DNA of 24,590 bases from Puniceispirillum sp965657105 (GTDB lineage Bacteria; Pseudomonadota; Alphaproteobacteria; Puniceispirillales; Puniceispirillaceae): positions 1-24,590 of the forward strand of contig NZ_CBFHNB010000029.1 of NCBI RefSeq assembly GCF_965657105.1. Direction: 5' to 3'. The translations under genes and the position numbers were made by a program. The notes beneath the pieces are model-generated. The model was not told the origin of the DNA and ran no database searches. It saw only the letters and a list, made by a program, of their open reading frames with translations. Positions within the stretch are counted from its first letter, which is position 1, and each line of letters opens with the position of its first letter. Below are positions 8,423 to 15,540 of the stretch, in pieces.

Positions 8423-8737
8423 TCATTCGGATACGGCGCCGATGATTTGTTGATCGTAATCAATGGTAGCGCCGGTAATGATTCCCGAAGAAGGGCTGAG
8501 CAAATAGGCAATCAGAGGGACGAGCTGTGCCGGTTTGGCTAATTGGCCCATCGGCATGCCAGCTTCGGCTTTTTCAACCCAGTCATCATCCGCGCCGTGA
8601 AAGCGTTTCTGGATTTCTGCTTCGGCGGGCGTATCCATACTGCCAGCTGCCTGCTTGGCAAGCAGATGCCGTGCCAGACTTAGTCCTTGAGTGCCACCCG
8701 AAATCAAAACAGTGTTTGGTGCATTATCGATTTTCAT
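8423..8737 (-). pseudogene. Short-chain dehydrogenase remnant with internal deletion
   Basis: An in-frame reading frame of 104 residues that joins the two ends of a short-chain dehydrogenase/reductase (SDR). Residues 8-28 are the first Rossmann strand and glycine loop (VLISGGTQGLSLARHLL), with Ser where the third glycine normally stands. From about residue 32 the sequence is the family's C-terminus: MDTP, FHGADDDW, MPMGQLAKPAQLVPLIAYLL and ITGATIDYDQ. The missing middle, about 150 residues, holds the NNAG motif and the catalytic Ser, Tyr and Lys, so it cannot be an active SDR. No Shine-Dalgarno site precedes ATG 8737; instead the upstream side holds a tandem octamer. The C-terminal part resembles sugar/polyol-type SDRs. 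I infer a deletion remnant that happened to stay in frame. Confidence 0.8.
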
Positions 8738-8750
8738 TATTGTCTTATTT

Positions 8751-8782
8751 AGGTGAGTAGGTGAGTAGGTGAGTAGGTGAGT
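8751..8782. repeat. Tandem octamer AGGTGAGT, four copies
   Basis: AGGTGAGT is repeated four times without error at 8751-8758, 8759-8766, 8767-8774 and 8775-8782. It lies 14 bases upstream of the broken dehydrogenase start and directly touches the hairpin at 8784-8821. Such perfect short tandem arrays arise by slippage and are prone to length change. Confidence 0.9.
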
Positions 8783-8783
8783 A

Positions 8784-8821
8784 AGGGTATGCTTATTATA
8801 AATTGTTTAATAAGTTACCCT
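8784..8821. repeat. Long hairpin next to the tandem octamer
   Basis: AGGGTA (8784-8789) pairs with TACCCT (8816-8821) and CTTATTA (8792-8798) with TAATAAG (8808-8814), leaving a 9-base loop and a small 2-by-1 internal loop. The result is a 13-bp imperfect stem. It lies between two gene remnants, so it is not clearly a terminator of an active gene. It may be part of a small mobile or repeated element, or an old terminator. Confidence 0.6.
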
Positions 8822-8866
8822 AACAGGATGTGATATATAAAATAACAGCTATTACATTAATTTATA

Positions 8867-9004
8867 ATTGATACGATTGTTCTATATCTTGATGACGTGC
8901 CAAGCCAGAGCGAGATCAAAGAGCTGTTGGCGAAGCTTGGCCTTGGCGTGACCTGCAGGCATCGTCGGTCTGTGGCGGACAGGGTGCGGGACTTGCATTT
9001 TTGA
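8867..9004 (+). pseudogene. Probable ArsC-family (arsenate reductase-like) fragment
   Basis: Reading in the frame of 8867, DTIVLYLDD-V-PSQSEIKELLAKLG resembles the middle of glutaredoxin-fold ArsC/Spx-like proteins, where YLxTPPSxxELxxLLxKLG is a common pattern. In ArsC the next motif is RDLLR; here RDLQA appears in the neighbouring frame at about 8948, so a one-base frameshift is likely. The current frame ends at TGA 9002-9004. The N-terminal part with the catalytic cysteine is absent. No start codon with a Shine-Dalgarno site is seen. It is read on the plus strand towards the rhodanese remnant. The match is recognised by eye from about 25 residues and is not certain. Confidence 0.45.
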
Positions 9005-9208
9005 GATTGTCAAAATCGCTAAGGAAACAGAAAAAATACCATGTAATGCAAATATTATAAAAATTACATCTATTGATACGGTTTATATTTTAAGTTTTCG
9101 CAAATAATTTCTATCTAAAGCGTAAAAGCAATTTAGCATGGTGGGTTGCGGCCTGTCAGTGCATGTATGAGCCACATGCGCCATATGGCTATTGATGGAG
9201 ATAGGTCT
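9005..9208. other. AT-rich noncoding stretch before the rhodanese remnant
   Basis: About 200 bases with no supported gene. Most of it is AT-rich and should hold the old promoter of the rhodanese-like gene. TTGATA near 9073 is a possible -35 box, but I find no matching -10 box at normal spacing. GGAGATAGG at 9197-9205 is the likely ribosome-binding site of the remnant gene that follows. Confidence 0.35.
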
Positions 9209-9841
9209 ATGCAAATTACAGCTCAAAAATTTGTGGCAAAAATGATTATTCTAGGCATGTTTATTATAGGCGCCTTTATCATGGCGCCGCTCACCGCTTT
9301 TGCTACGCCGTTAGTATCAGCCGCATGGCTGTCGGAACAACTTGATGATGAAAATATCATCGTTATTGATCTGCGCAACAAGATCGACAATGGCAATTAT
9401 GAAACCTTTCTTGAAGGGTATATTCCCGGGGCCATTCATTCTAATTATTTGACAGATGGTTGGCGGGTAGCCGCGATGGCGTTGTTGGGCTGCTGCCTGA
9501 AGCAAAAGAATTTGAAAGCCTAGCACGTCGGCTAGGGGTGTCGGCATCAACGCATGTTGTGATTGTGCCAGCTGGGGTTTCATCAACCGATTTTGGTAGT
9601 TCGGCTCGTGCCTATTGGACTTTCAAGGTATTTGGGCATGAGCATCTGTCGATCCTTGATGGTGATTTTGCCGGATGGCGCGCTTGACCTAATCGAGATA
9701 GGTGGGCACCTGCCCCTAGCTGGCAAGCTTGCGGTGAATCTGGTGCTTTTGGTAAGGCCAGCTGGCCAGCTGCGTCGTTTTTGCACTGGCCATTGCAGAT
9801 CACATGATGAGTCCGGTATTACAAGATATCGGGGCACCTAG
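9209..9841 (+). pseudogene. Frameshifted, secreted two-domain rhodanese (sulfurtransferase) remnant
   Basis: ATG 9209 with GGAGATAGG upstream begins a signal peptide (hydrophobic to ALTAFA-like APLTAFA, cleaved near residue 32). The first rhodanese domain follows: IIVIDLRNK, then YIPGAIHSNYLTDGWRVA. At 9470-9475 one base is missing from what should be a codon between VA and DG. The protein then continues one frame over as DGVVGLLPEA, VVIVPAGVSSTDFGSSARAYW and HLSILDGDFAGWRA, to a stop at 9685. A further shift near 9684 returns to the first frame with linker-like IGGHLPLAG and, at 9779-9793, FCTGH. The latter resembles the second-domain active-site region (family YCNTGHW). Too few residues lie between, so a deletion is also likely. 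As it stands no intact sulfurtransferase can be made. Confidence 0.8.
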
Positions 9842-9980
9842 TGATCCGGGCAATGCCTGCGCGCCATGTGGTGCACCATGCAAATCGTCGTAATATTTTG
9901 ACCCCAAATATCTGATGGTCGTGTGTGTTTAATTTGTGCATATATATATATATATCTCTTGCCTTTGATGGGGATCAAAA
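9842..9980. other. Intergenic leader before hutF with a TA dinucleotide run
   Basis: No gene is visible. A (TA)7 run lies at 9941-9954, 26 bases before the hutF start, where it could affect promoter melting or vary in length. GGGGATC at 9969-9975 is the likely ribosome-binding region for hutF. Confidence 0.5.
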
Positions 9981-11375
9981 ATGACAGTGATTTATGCTGA
10001 AAAGGCGTTGCTAGCTGATAGGTGGCATAAAGATGTGCATGTCCATATTGATAACGCGGGACGCATTAGCGATGTGACTATAGGGCATCCCAAAGGGGAC
10101 AAGATACCAGATGTAAAAACGGCCAGCCCGATCCATGTGTCATGCTTGTTGCCAGCACCCGTCAATGCACATAGTCATGCCTTTCAGCGGGCGATGGCTG
10201 GCTTGACCGAGCGACGCAGTGGCAAGACGCAGGATAGTTTCTGGAGCTGGCGTGATCTTATGTTCCGCTTTCTCGATCAGCTTACTCCCGATCATATCGA
10301 GGCGATTACCGCCTTTGTACAGATGGAAATGATGGAAGCTGGCTATGCCACAAATGTCGAGTTTCATTATGTGCATCATAGCCCTGATGGCACCGCTTAT
10401 GACAATCCGGCAGAAATGTCCGATCGTGTCATGGCAGCTGCATCACAATCTGGAATTGGCCTGACGCTTTTACCAGTATTATATCAATATGGTGGTTGTG
10501 ATTTGCGGCCTTTGATACGTGGTCAAAATCGGTTTCACAATAATTTAGATGACTTTGCACGCCTGATTGATTTGGTGCAGACTAGCGTGGCCAAGCTTAG
10601 CCCCGATGCAGAATTCGGAATTGCCGCGCATAGTCTGCGTGCGGTTGCCCCCGATAGCATTGCGACTGTTCGGACTATGGCACTATTCAGACCGTTTCAT
10701 ATGCATGTGGCCGAACAGCGCGCCGAAATTGACGAGGTTAAAGCGGCGCTGGGCGCACGACCTGTCGAATGGCTATTGGATAATACTGATATTGATGAAA
10801 CCTGTTGCCTGATCCATTGCACACAGATGCGTGCTGATGAAGCCGAAAAGCTGGCTCGTTCAGGGGCGGTTGCTGGTCTATGCCCGATTACCGAATCCAG
10901 CCTAGGTGACGGTATTTTTGACGGGGTGAACTGGATCGCGGCGGGTGGTCACATCGCCATTGGGTCGGACTCAAATATCCGCATTTCACTTGCTGAAGAA
11001 ATGCGAACACTTGAATATTCGCAACGGCTTCGGGACCAGTCACGTGCGGCTTTGGCTGATCACGATCGATCATGTGGCCGTTTTATTATTGATGCGATCA
11101 ACATAGGTGGTGCGCTGGCCGCTGGCCGTAAAACTGGCATTATCGCTACCGGATATTGGGCTGATCTGATGGCGCTTGATGGCGATGCCATTCACCTGGT
11201 TGGCCGAGATGGTGACTGTCTTATTGATAGCTTTGCTTTTGCTGGCGATGATCGTCTGATATCTGATGTGTGGTCAGCGGGACGGCATATGGTGCAGAAT
11301 GGTCAGCATATTGATCATGCTAGAATTACCGCAAATTACCGTGCCGTGTTAGCTGTTTTAAGTGACGTGATATGA
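9981..11375 (+). CDS. hutF: Formimidoylglutamate deiminase (HutF)
   Basis: A 464-residue amidohydrolase that converts N-formimidoyl-L-glutamate to N-formyl-L-glutamate and ammonia in the five-step histidine degradation route. The family signature NAHSHAFQRAMAGLTE starts at residue 62 and gives zinc ligands H64 and H66. H242 and E245 (FHMHVAEQ), H279 (IHCTQM) and D330 (GSDSN) complete the expected metal and catalytic set. SFWSWRDLM near 86-94 is also typical of HutF. Length is normal. The start at ATG 9981 has GGGGATC upstream. Other hut genes (hutH, hutU, hutI, hutG) are not in this window, which is unusual because they often cluster. A molybdoenzyme gene follows 35 bases later on the same strand. 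Confidence 0.92.
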   Translation: MTVIYAEKALLADRWHKDVHVHIDNAGRISDVTIGHPKGDKIPDVKTASPIHVSCLLPAPVNAHSHAFQRAMAGLTERRSGKTQDSFWSWRDLMFRFLDQLTPDHIEAITAFVQMEMMEAGYATNVEFHYVHHSPDGTAYDNPAEMSDRVMAAASQSGIGLTLLPVLYQYGGCDLRPLIRGQNRFHNNLDDFARLIDLVQTSVAKLSPDAEFGIAAHSLRAVAPDSIATVRTMALFRPFHMHVAEQRAEIDEVKAALGARPVEWLLDNTDIDETCCLIHCTQMRADEAEKLARSGAVAGLCPITESSLGDGIFDGVNWIAAGGHIAIGSDSNIRISLAEEMRTLEYSQRLRDQSRAALADHDRSCGRFIIDAINIGGALAAGRKTGIIATGYWADLMALDGDAIHLVGRDGDCLIDSFAFAGDDRLISDVWSAGRHMVQNGQHIDHARITANYRAVLAVLSDVI

Positions 11376-11410
11376 TCTAGCTTGCTTTATCATAGTCGCT
11401 TTGATTACAT

Positions 11411-13756
11411 ATGCATATGGACGAAAAAATTACAGCATCTTCACAATATGACAATCTGCCTTTAACCAGTACGCATTGGGGTACCTACCGGGTTGAGGCG
11501 GCGGCAGGTAAGGTTACGGCGCTTCATCCCTTCGATGCAGATAGTGACCCGTCACCTATTGGATCCGGCATAGTTGATGTGCTGGATGCGCCCTCGCGTA
11601 TCAAAATGCCAATGATACGCAAAAGCTGGTTGGAGCATGGGCCAGGTGCGGCAACCGACAAACGAGGTCAAGATCCATTTGTTCAAGTCACATGGGACGA
11701 GGCAGAGGCGCTGGTTGCCAATGAACTTGCCCGGGTAAGGAATGATTTTGGCAATAAGGCCATTTTTGGTGGTTCCTATGGCTGGGCTAGCGCGGGACGG
11801 TTTCATCATGCGCAAAGCCAGTTGCACCGTTTTCTGAATTGCATTGGTGGCTATACCCGGTCTGTCAATACATATAGCTATGCCGCAGCCGAGGTGATTC
11901 TGCCGCATGTGCTGGGTAGCTTTGGTAGCATAATGTATGGCCAGACCAGTCTGGAATCAGTCGCCGCATCAACCGAACTATTTATCAGTTTTGGTGGTTT
12001 TCCCGCACGTAATTGCCAGATTGCCAGTGGCGGTACAGGTGATCACAGCCAGGTCGGCCTTATGGAAAAGGCGCGGCAAAGAGGGGCTGAATTTATTTCA
12101 ATTTCACCGATACGTTCGGACATGCTTGCGCGGGTTGATGCCGAATGGCTGGCTGCCCGACCTGGTAGCGATACGGCTATTATTTTGGCATTGGCGCATT
12201 GTCTTCTCACCGAAGATCTGCATGATTCCGCATTTCTGGCACGTTACACAAATGGATTCGATGTGTTTGCTGATTATGTGACAGGGCAAAGCGACGGGGT
12301 GCCCAAATCTGCTGAATGGGCGGCGCCATTGTCAGATATTCCGGCTGATACAATCCGGTCGCTGGCGCGGCGAATGGCGGCATCACGCACAATGCTATCG
12401 GTAAGTTGGTCGCTGACACGCCAAGATCATGGCGAGCAGCCTTATTGGGCGGCGATCGCCCTAGCGGCGATGCTTGGTCAGATCGGTTTGCCTGGCGGCG
12501 GCATTGGTTTTGGTTACGGGGCAACAAATTCGGTTGGTATGCACCGGCAGATGCTGAATTTTGCTGCATTGCCCCAAGGTAAGAATGCGGTTGATGATTT
12601 TATTCCTGTCGCGCGTATATCAGAGATGCTTTTGAAGCCGAAAACGGACTTTGTTTATAATGGCGGTCGTTACACCTATCCGGATATTCGACTGGTCTAT
12701 TGGGCAGGTGGTAACCCGTTCCACCATCATCAGGATCTGCAACGGCTGATTGAAGCGTGGCAGAAGCCGGAAACGGTGATTGTGCATGAATGGTGCTGGA
12801 ACACGCTGGCCAAACATGCCGATATCATATTGCCCTGTACGACGCATCTGGAGCGTCCTGACATTATGCTCAATCCGCGTGATCCTTTTATCGTCATGAT
12901 GGAACAGGTGATGCCACCTGTTGGTGACGCCCGAAATGATTATGATATTTTTGCCAATATTGCCAAGCATATGGGTATCGAGGAATCCTTTACCGAAGGG
13001 CGAGATATGATCGCCTGGCAAGAGTGGATGTATGAAACATCGCGTGACATGGCTGCCGAAAAAGGCGTGACATTGCCCACGCTTGATAGTCTAAAACAGA
13101 CTGGCTGGGTAAAGATTGAGGGGCCAGAAAAGCCCCATATCATGATTGGCGATTTTATCGATGATCCGGCCGCCAATCCGCTGAATACAGCTAGTGGCAA
13201 AATCGAAATTGTTTCGCAAACCATTGCGGGTTTTGACAAGGATATGAATATCGCGCCGCATCCGGTCTGGCGCGAACCTGGAGAATGGCTTGGCAATGCG
13301 GGTGATGCTTTTCCACTGCATCTGATTTCCAATCAGCCCCATACCAAATTACATTCGCAACTGGATCATGGAAGTCATAGCCGTGCAGGCAAAATCAATC
13401 AGCGTGAACCGGTGACTATGCATCCCGATAATGCTGCTAGGCGCGGTTTGCATGATGGTGATCTGGTACAGGTGTATAATGACCGGGGTATGTGCCTGGC
13501 TGTACTGGTGATCAGCGATGATGTGCGTCACGATGTGGTGCAGATGGCAACAGGGGCGTGGCTTGACCCGATGATAACGGTGGATGGCAAGCTGTTATGT
13601 AAGCATGGCAACCCCAATGTTCTAACCCATGATCTAGGCACGTCCAATATGACGCAAGGTCCGGCAGCCTTATCGTGTCTTGTCGAGGTGCAGAAATATA
13701 ACGATACACCGCCACCGGTGACAGCTTTTGACCCCCCGGATATTATAATACGCTAA
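11411..13756 (+). CDS. Molybdopterin oxidoreductase, BisC/DMSO reductase family
   Basis: A 781-residue enzyme with bis-molybdopterin guanine dinucleotide, of the biotin-sulfoxide/DMSO/TMAO reductase group. GGSYGWASAGRFHHAQSQLHR at 120-140 matches the family's active-site loop, with Y123 and W125 at the positions of two substrate-pocket residues of DMSO reductase. S156 in NTYSYAAAEV is the likely serine ligand to molybdenum. No Fe-S cluster cysteines and no twin-arginine signal are present, so the protein should be cytoplasmic, as BisC is. It could reduce methionine sulfoxide, biotin sulfoxide or DMSO; retention of the tyrosine favours an S-oxide, which is inference. ATG 11411 and ATG 11417 are alternative starts, neither with a clear ribosome site. 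The gene ends four bases from the convergent small gene at 13761. Confidence 0.9.
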   Translation: MHMDEKITASSQYDNLPLTSTHWGTYRVEAAAGKVTALHPFDADSDPSPIGSGIVDVLDAPSRIKMPMIRKSWLEHGPGAATDKRGQDPFVQVTWDEAEALVANELARVRNDFGNKAIFGGSYGWASAGRFHHAQSQLHRFLNCIGGYTRSVNTYSYAAAEVILPHVLGSFGSIMYGQTSLESVAASTELFISFGGFPARNCQIASGGTGDHSQVGLMEKARQRGAEFISISPIRSDMLARVDAEWLAARPGSDTAIILALAHCLLTEDLHDSAFLARYTNGFDVFADYVTGQSDGVPKSAEWAAPLSDIPADTIRSLARRMAASRTMLSVSWSLTRQDHGEQPYWAAIALAAMLGQIGLPGGGIGFGYGATNSVGMHRQMLNFAALPQGKNAVDDFIPVARISEMLLKPKTDFVYNGGRYTYPDIRLVYWAGGNPFHHHQDLQRLIEAWQKPETVIVHEWCWNTLAKHADIILPCTTHLERPDIMLNPRDPFIVMMEQVMPPVGDARNDYDIFANIAKHMGIEESFTEGRDMIAWQEWMYETSRDMAAEKGVTLPTLDSLKQTGWVKIEGPEKPHIMIGDFIDDPAANPLNTASGKIEIVSQTIAGFDKDMNIAPHPVWREPGEWLGNAGDAFPLHLISNQPHTKLHSQLDHGSHSRAGKINQREPVTMHPDNAARRGLHDGDLVQVYNDRGMCLAVLVISDDVRHDVVQMATGAWLDPMITVDGKLLCKHGNPNVLTHDLGTSNMTQGPAALSCLVEVQKYNDTPPPVTAFDPPDIIIR

Positions 13757-13760
13757 GCCG

Positions 13761-14054
13761 CTAAACGGATTTATGTTTATTTGGTTTCAGGCTGGGGCCA
13801 AGACTATCCTTGGTGGATATTTTTTGATCAAGCCTTTGGGCAAGGGTTGCGGTTGAAAGTATCGCCGCATCGCGTTCATGTTCATAACAGGATAGGCATA
13901 ATTCTACGGCGCGCCCGGATGCGGTTGTCAATAAGGCGGTAGGAATTGGTTCGTCAAAATCGGGATGTGGATTTCGAGTGCGACTACAAAAATCACAGTG
14001 GGCATCCGGTTTACCATAGCCAAAGCGAGGTGTTGGTGTGAGTGGCGCGGTCAC
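13761..14054 (-). CDS. Small four-cysteine (zinc-ribbon-like) protein
   Basis: A 97-residue protein that I cannot assign to a named family. It has two CxxC pairs, C20-DF-C23 and C53-LS-C56, separated by 29 residues, which is a usual arrangement for binding one zinc ion. The part after residue 56 is probably helical and charged, ending in a basic tail (KPNKHKSV). The start is GTG 14054, with AAGG seven bases before it, and lies ten bases after the EamA-type gene stop, so the two are probably co-transcribed. Its stop is four bases from that of the convergent molybdoenzyme gene. The first pair, GKPDAHCDFCSRT, is reminiscent of the zinc fingers that begin ClpX, but the rest of ClpX is absent. Function unknown. 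Confidence 0.75.
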   Translation of the reverse strand: MTAPLTPTPRFGYGKPDAHCDFCSRTRNPHPDFDEPIPTALLTTASGRAVELCLSCYEHERDAAILSTATLAQRLDQKISTKDSLGPSLKPNKHKSV

Positions 14055-14064
14055 AGATGGTGCC

Positions 14065-14979
14065 TTATAATTGTGTAGGTGGTGCTATGCGGCTGGTGCG
14101 CACCACATGAAAAATCAGAACACAAAGTACAAAAAGACTGCCTGCGATCATCGTCGTTGTAGGACGTTCACCAATGCCAATCCAGACCCAGAATGGCCCA
14201 ATTACCATTTCCAGTAGCATCACAAGGCTGACAATGGCCGAGCTTGCATAGCGCGGGGCGATGCCAAGACAGGTAAATGATAAAGGCAGAATAATCATGC
14301 CCATCGTCACAATTGTCCAGACCGGCGCGGTAAAGATCGTACCATCAGCACTAAGCGCAAAGCCGACAATACCGCTGAGCAAGGATCCAAGCGCGCAAGC
14401 GGGTAAAATGCTCAAGGCCGGATATTTTCGCGTTGTGGTAAATGTCAAAGCCAGTCCAAAGGCCGTGGCAAGACCAAAAATAGCGCCAAGCCATACCGAA
14501 CCCTGAGGTTGGCCAAGCGCATTGCCGCCATCCATCACAACAATAATGACACCAAGCATGGCCAGCATAATTGTTAGCCAACCAAGCCAGCCTTGCTTTT
14601 CACCTAACATGAAAAAGGACAGCATCGCGGCGATCAAGGGCATCAGCGCCACCGCGGTCAAAACAACAATGACCGAGGTTTCGGCAATTCCAAGTGTGAA
14701 GGTAATCGAATTTAACCCAAAAGCGATGATTACCAGTATCCCTTGCCATGAGCCAAGGCTGCGCAGTTCCCGCCATCTATTCTGGCTTGGAAATAACCGC
14801 CAGATACAGAAAAGGGTGGTGCCCATCAAAATGCCACGCCATCCCATCAAGGGCCATTTTTCAAGCCCAGATAGCCGCATGACCAGCGTGTCAGGTGTCA
14901 AAATAAGTACACCCAGAACGGCCAGCAAAGTACCAAAGGTGGCTGGGTTATAATGGGATGTAAAATTGGAAAAACGCAT
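14065..14979 (-). CDS. EamA/DMT family transporter
   Basis: An inner-membrane protein of 304 residues with about ten hydrophobic segments arranged as two EamA repeats, the standard form of drug/metabolite transporters. Typical elements are the start of the first repeat (GTLLAVLGVLILTPDTLVMR), AETSVIVVLTAVALMPLIAA at the end of repeat 1, and ASSAIVSLVMLLEMVIGPFWVW in repeat 2. Members export amino acids, metabolites or drugs; no substrate can be inferred. The ribosome site at ATG 14979 is poor. The gene is followed after ten bases by the small four-cysteine protein. Confidence 0.88.
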   Translation of the reverse strand: MRFSNFTSHYNPATFGTLLAVLGVLILTPDTLVMRLSGLEKWPLMGWRGILMGTTLFCIWRLFPSQNRWRELRSLGSWQGILVIIAFGLNSITFTLGIAETSVIVVLTAVALMPLIAAMLSFFMLGEKQGWLGWLTIMLAMLGVIIVVMDGGNALGQPQGSVWLGAIFGLATAFGLALTFTTTRKYPALSILPACALGSLLSGIVGFALSADGTIFTAPVWTIVTMGMIILPLSFTCLGIAPRYASSAIVSLVMLLEMVIGPFWVWIGIGERPTTTMIAGSLFVLCVLIFHVVRTSRIAPPTQL

Positions 14980-15041
14980 TTAAGAGCCCGCAATTGTCTG
15001 GTGGCACGTTACCATGCAATGCAAAGCGGTGAAAGCGTGAC

Positions 15042-15503
15042 TTAATCGGTATAGTTCACGCCAACCATCTCGCAACGGGTAATATCCTTTAGCTGGGCAA
15101 GTTGGTCATTGACCGTATTGACCCATGTCTCATGGCCAAGCTTTTTCATCATTTTGCCAGATATGGTTTGCAGGACCTTTGCGCATTGGCCGGTATCACC
15201 ACCACCAAGTCCGCGTGCATCCTCTCCACAGTGCGCGTTGGAATTACCCATGCTGTTGCCAGATTCATCGAATAGTAAAAGGGAAACGCCCGAAATTGCA
15301 CGCGGCGCGGTGTTTTTGATTTGAGTCGATAGGACATATAAAGTGGCAACGCCAACCTCATCATCCTGAAACATGACCCGCACCGCACAAGGCATGTTTT
15401 TTGATTTAGCAAATACAGGCTGAACCAGGGCAACGAAAAGCCCCACTCCAAGAATGAACATAAAACCAAATATTCGTTTTTGGCGCGTTATTCCAAAACC
15501 CAT
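15042..15503 (-). CDS. Secreted four-cysteine protein of unknown function
   Basis: A 153-residue protein with a clear signal peptide: basic start (TRQKR), a hydrophobic core, then PVFA before KSKN, with cleavage near residue 32. The mature part has four cysteines (C39, C92, C107, C144), enough for two disulfides in the periplasm. Residues 40-80 look like alternating beta strands (VRVMFQDDEVGVATLYVLST and ISGVSLLLFDESG). A glycine-rich turn GLGGGD is at 98-103. GAGGG lies shortly before ATG 15503. It sits 37 bases after the 15541-16218 gene on the same strand. I do not recognise a family. Confidence 0.75.
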   Translation of the reverse strand: MGFGITRQKRIFGFMFILGVGLFVALVQPVFAKSKNMPCAVRVMFQDDEVGVATLYVLSTQIKNTAPRAISGVSLLLFDESGNSMGNSNAHCGEDARGLGGGDTGQCAKVLQTISGKMMKKLGHETWVNTVNDQLAQLKDITRCEMVGVNYTD

Positions 15504-15540
15504 TACACCCTCGCGTCAATACAACATGGCAACATAAGCT

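Noticed and set aside
8751..8782. Possible CRISPR array
   Set aside because: The octamers touch each other with no spacers and no cas genes are near; the same applies to the 12-base array at 21207-21254.
8851..9080. Direct repeats flanking the ArsC-like fragment (ATTACAT and ATTGATACG at 8851/8867 and 9063/9072)
   Set aside because: The spacing of the two words differs between copies (16 versus 9 bases) and both are AT-rich; too short to claim insertion-site duplications.
9941..9954. (TA)7 run as a phase-variable switch for hutF
   Set aside because: The run is short, its position relative to a promoter is not established, and no evidence of length change is available from one sequence.
14522..14953. 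143-residue plus-strand frame
   Set aside because: It lies antisense to the well-supported EamA-family gene and has no recognisable motifs.
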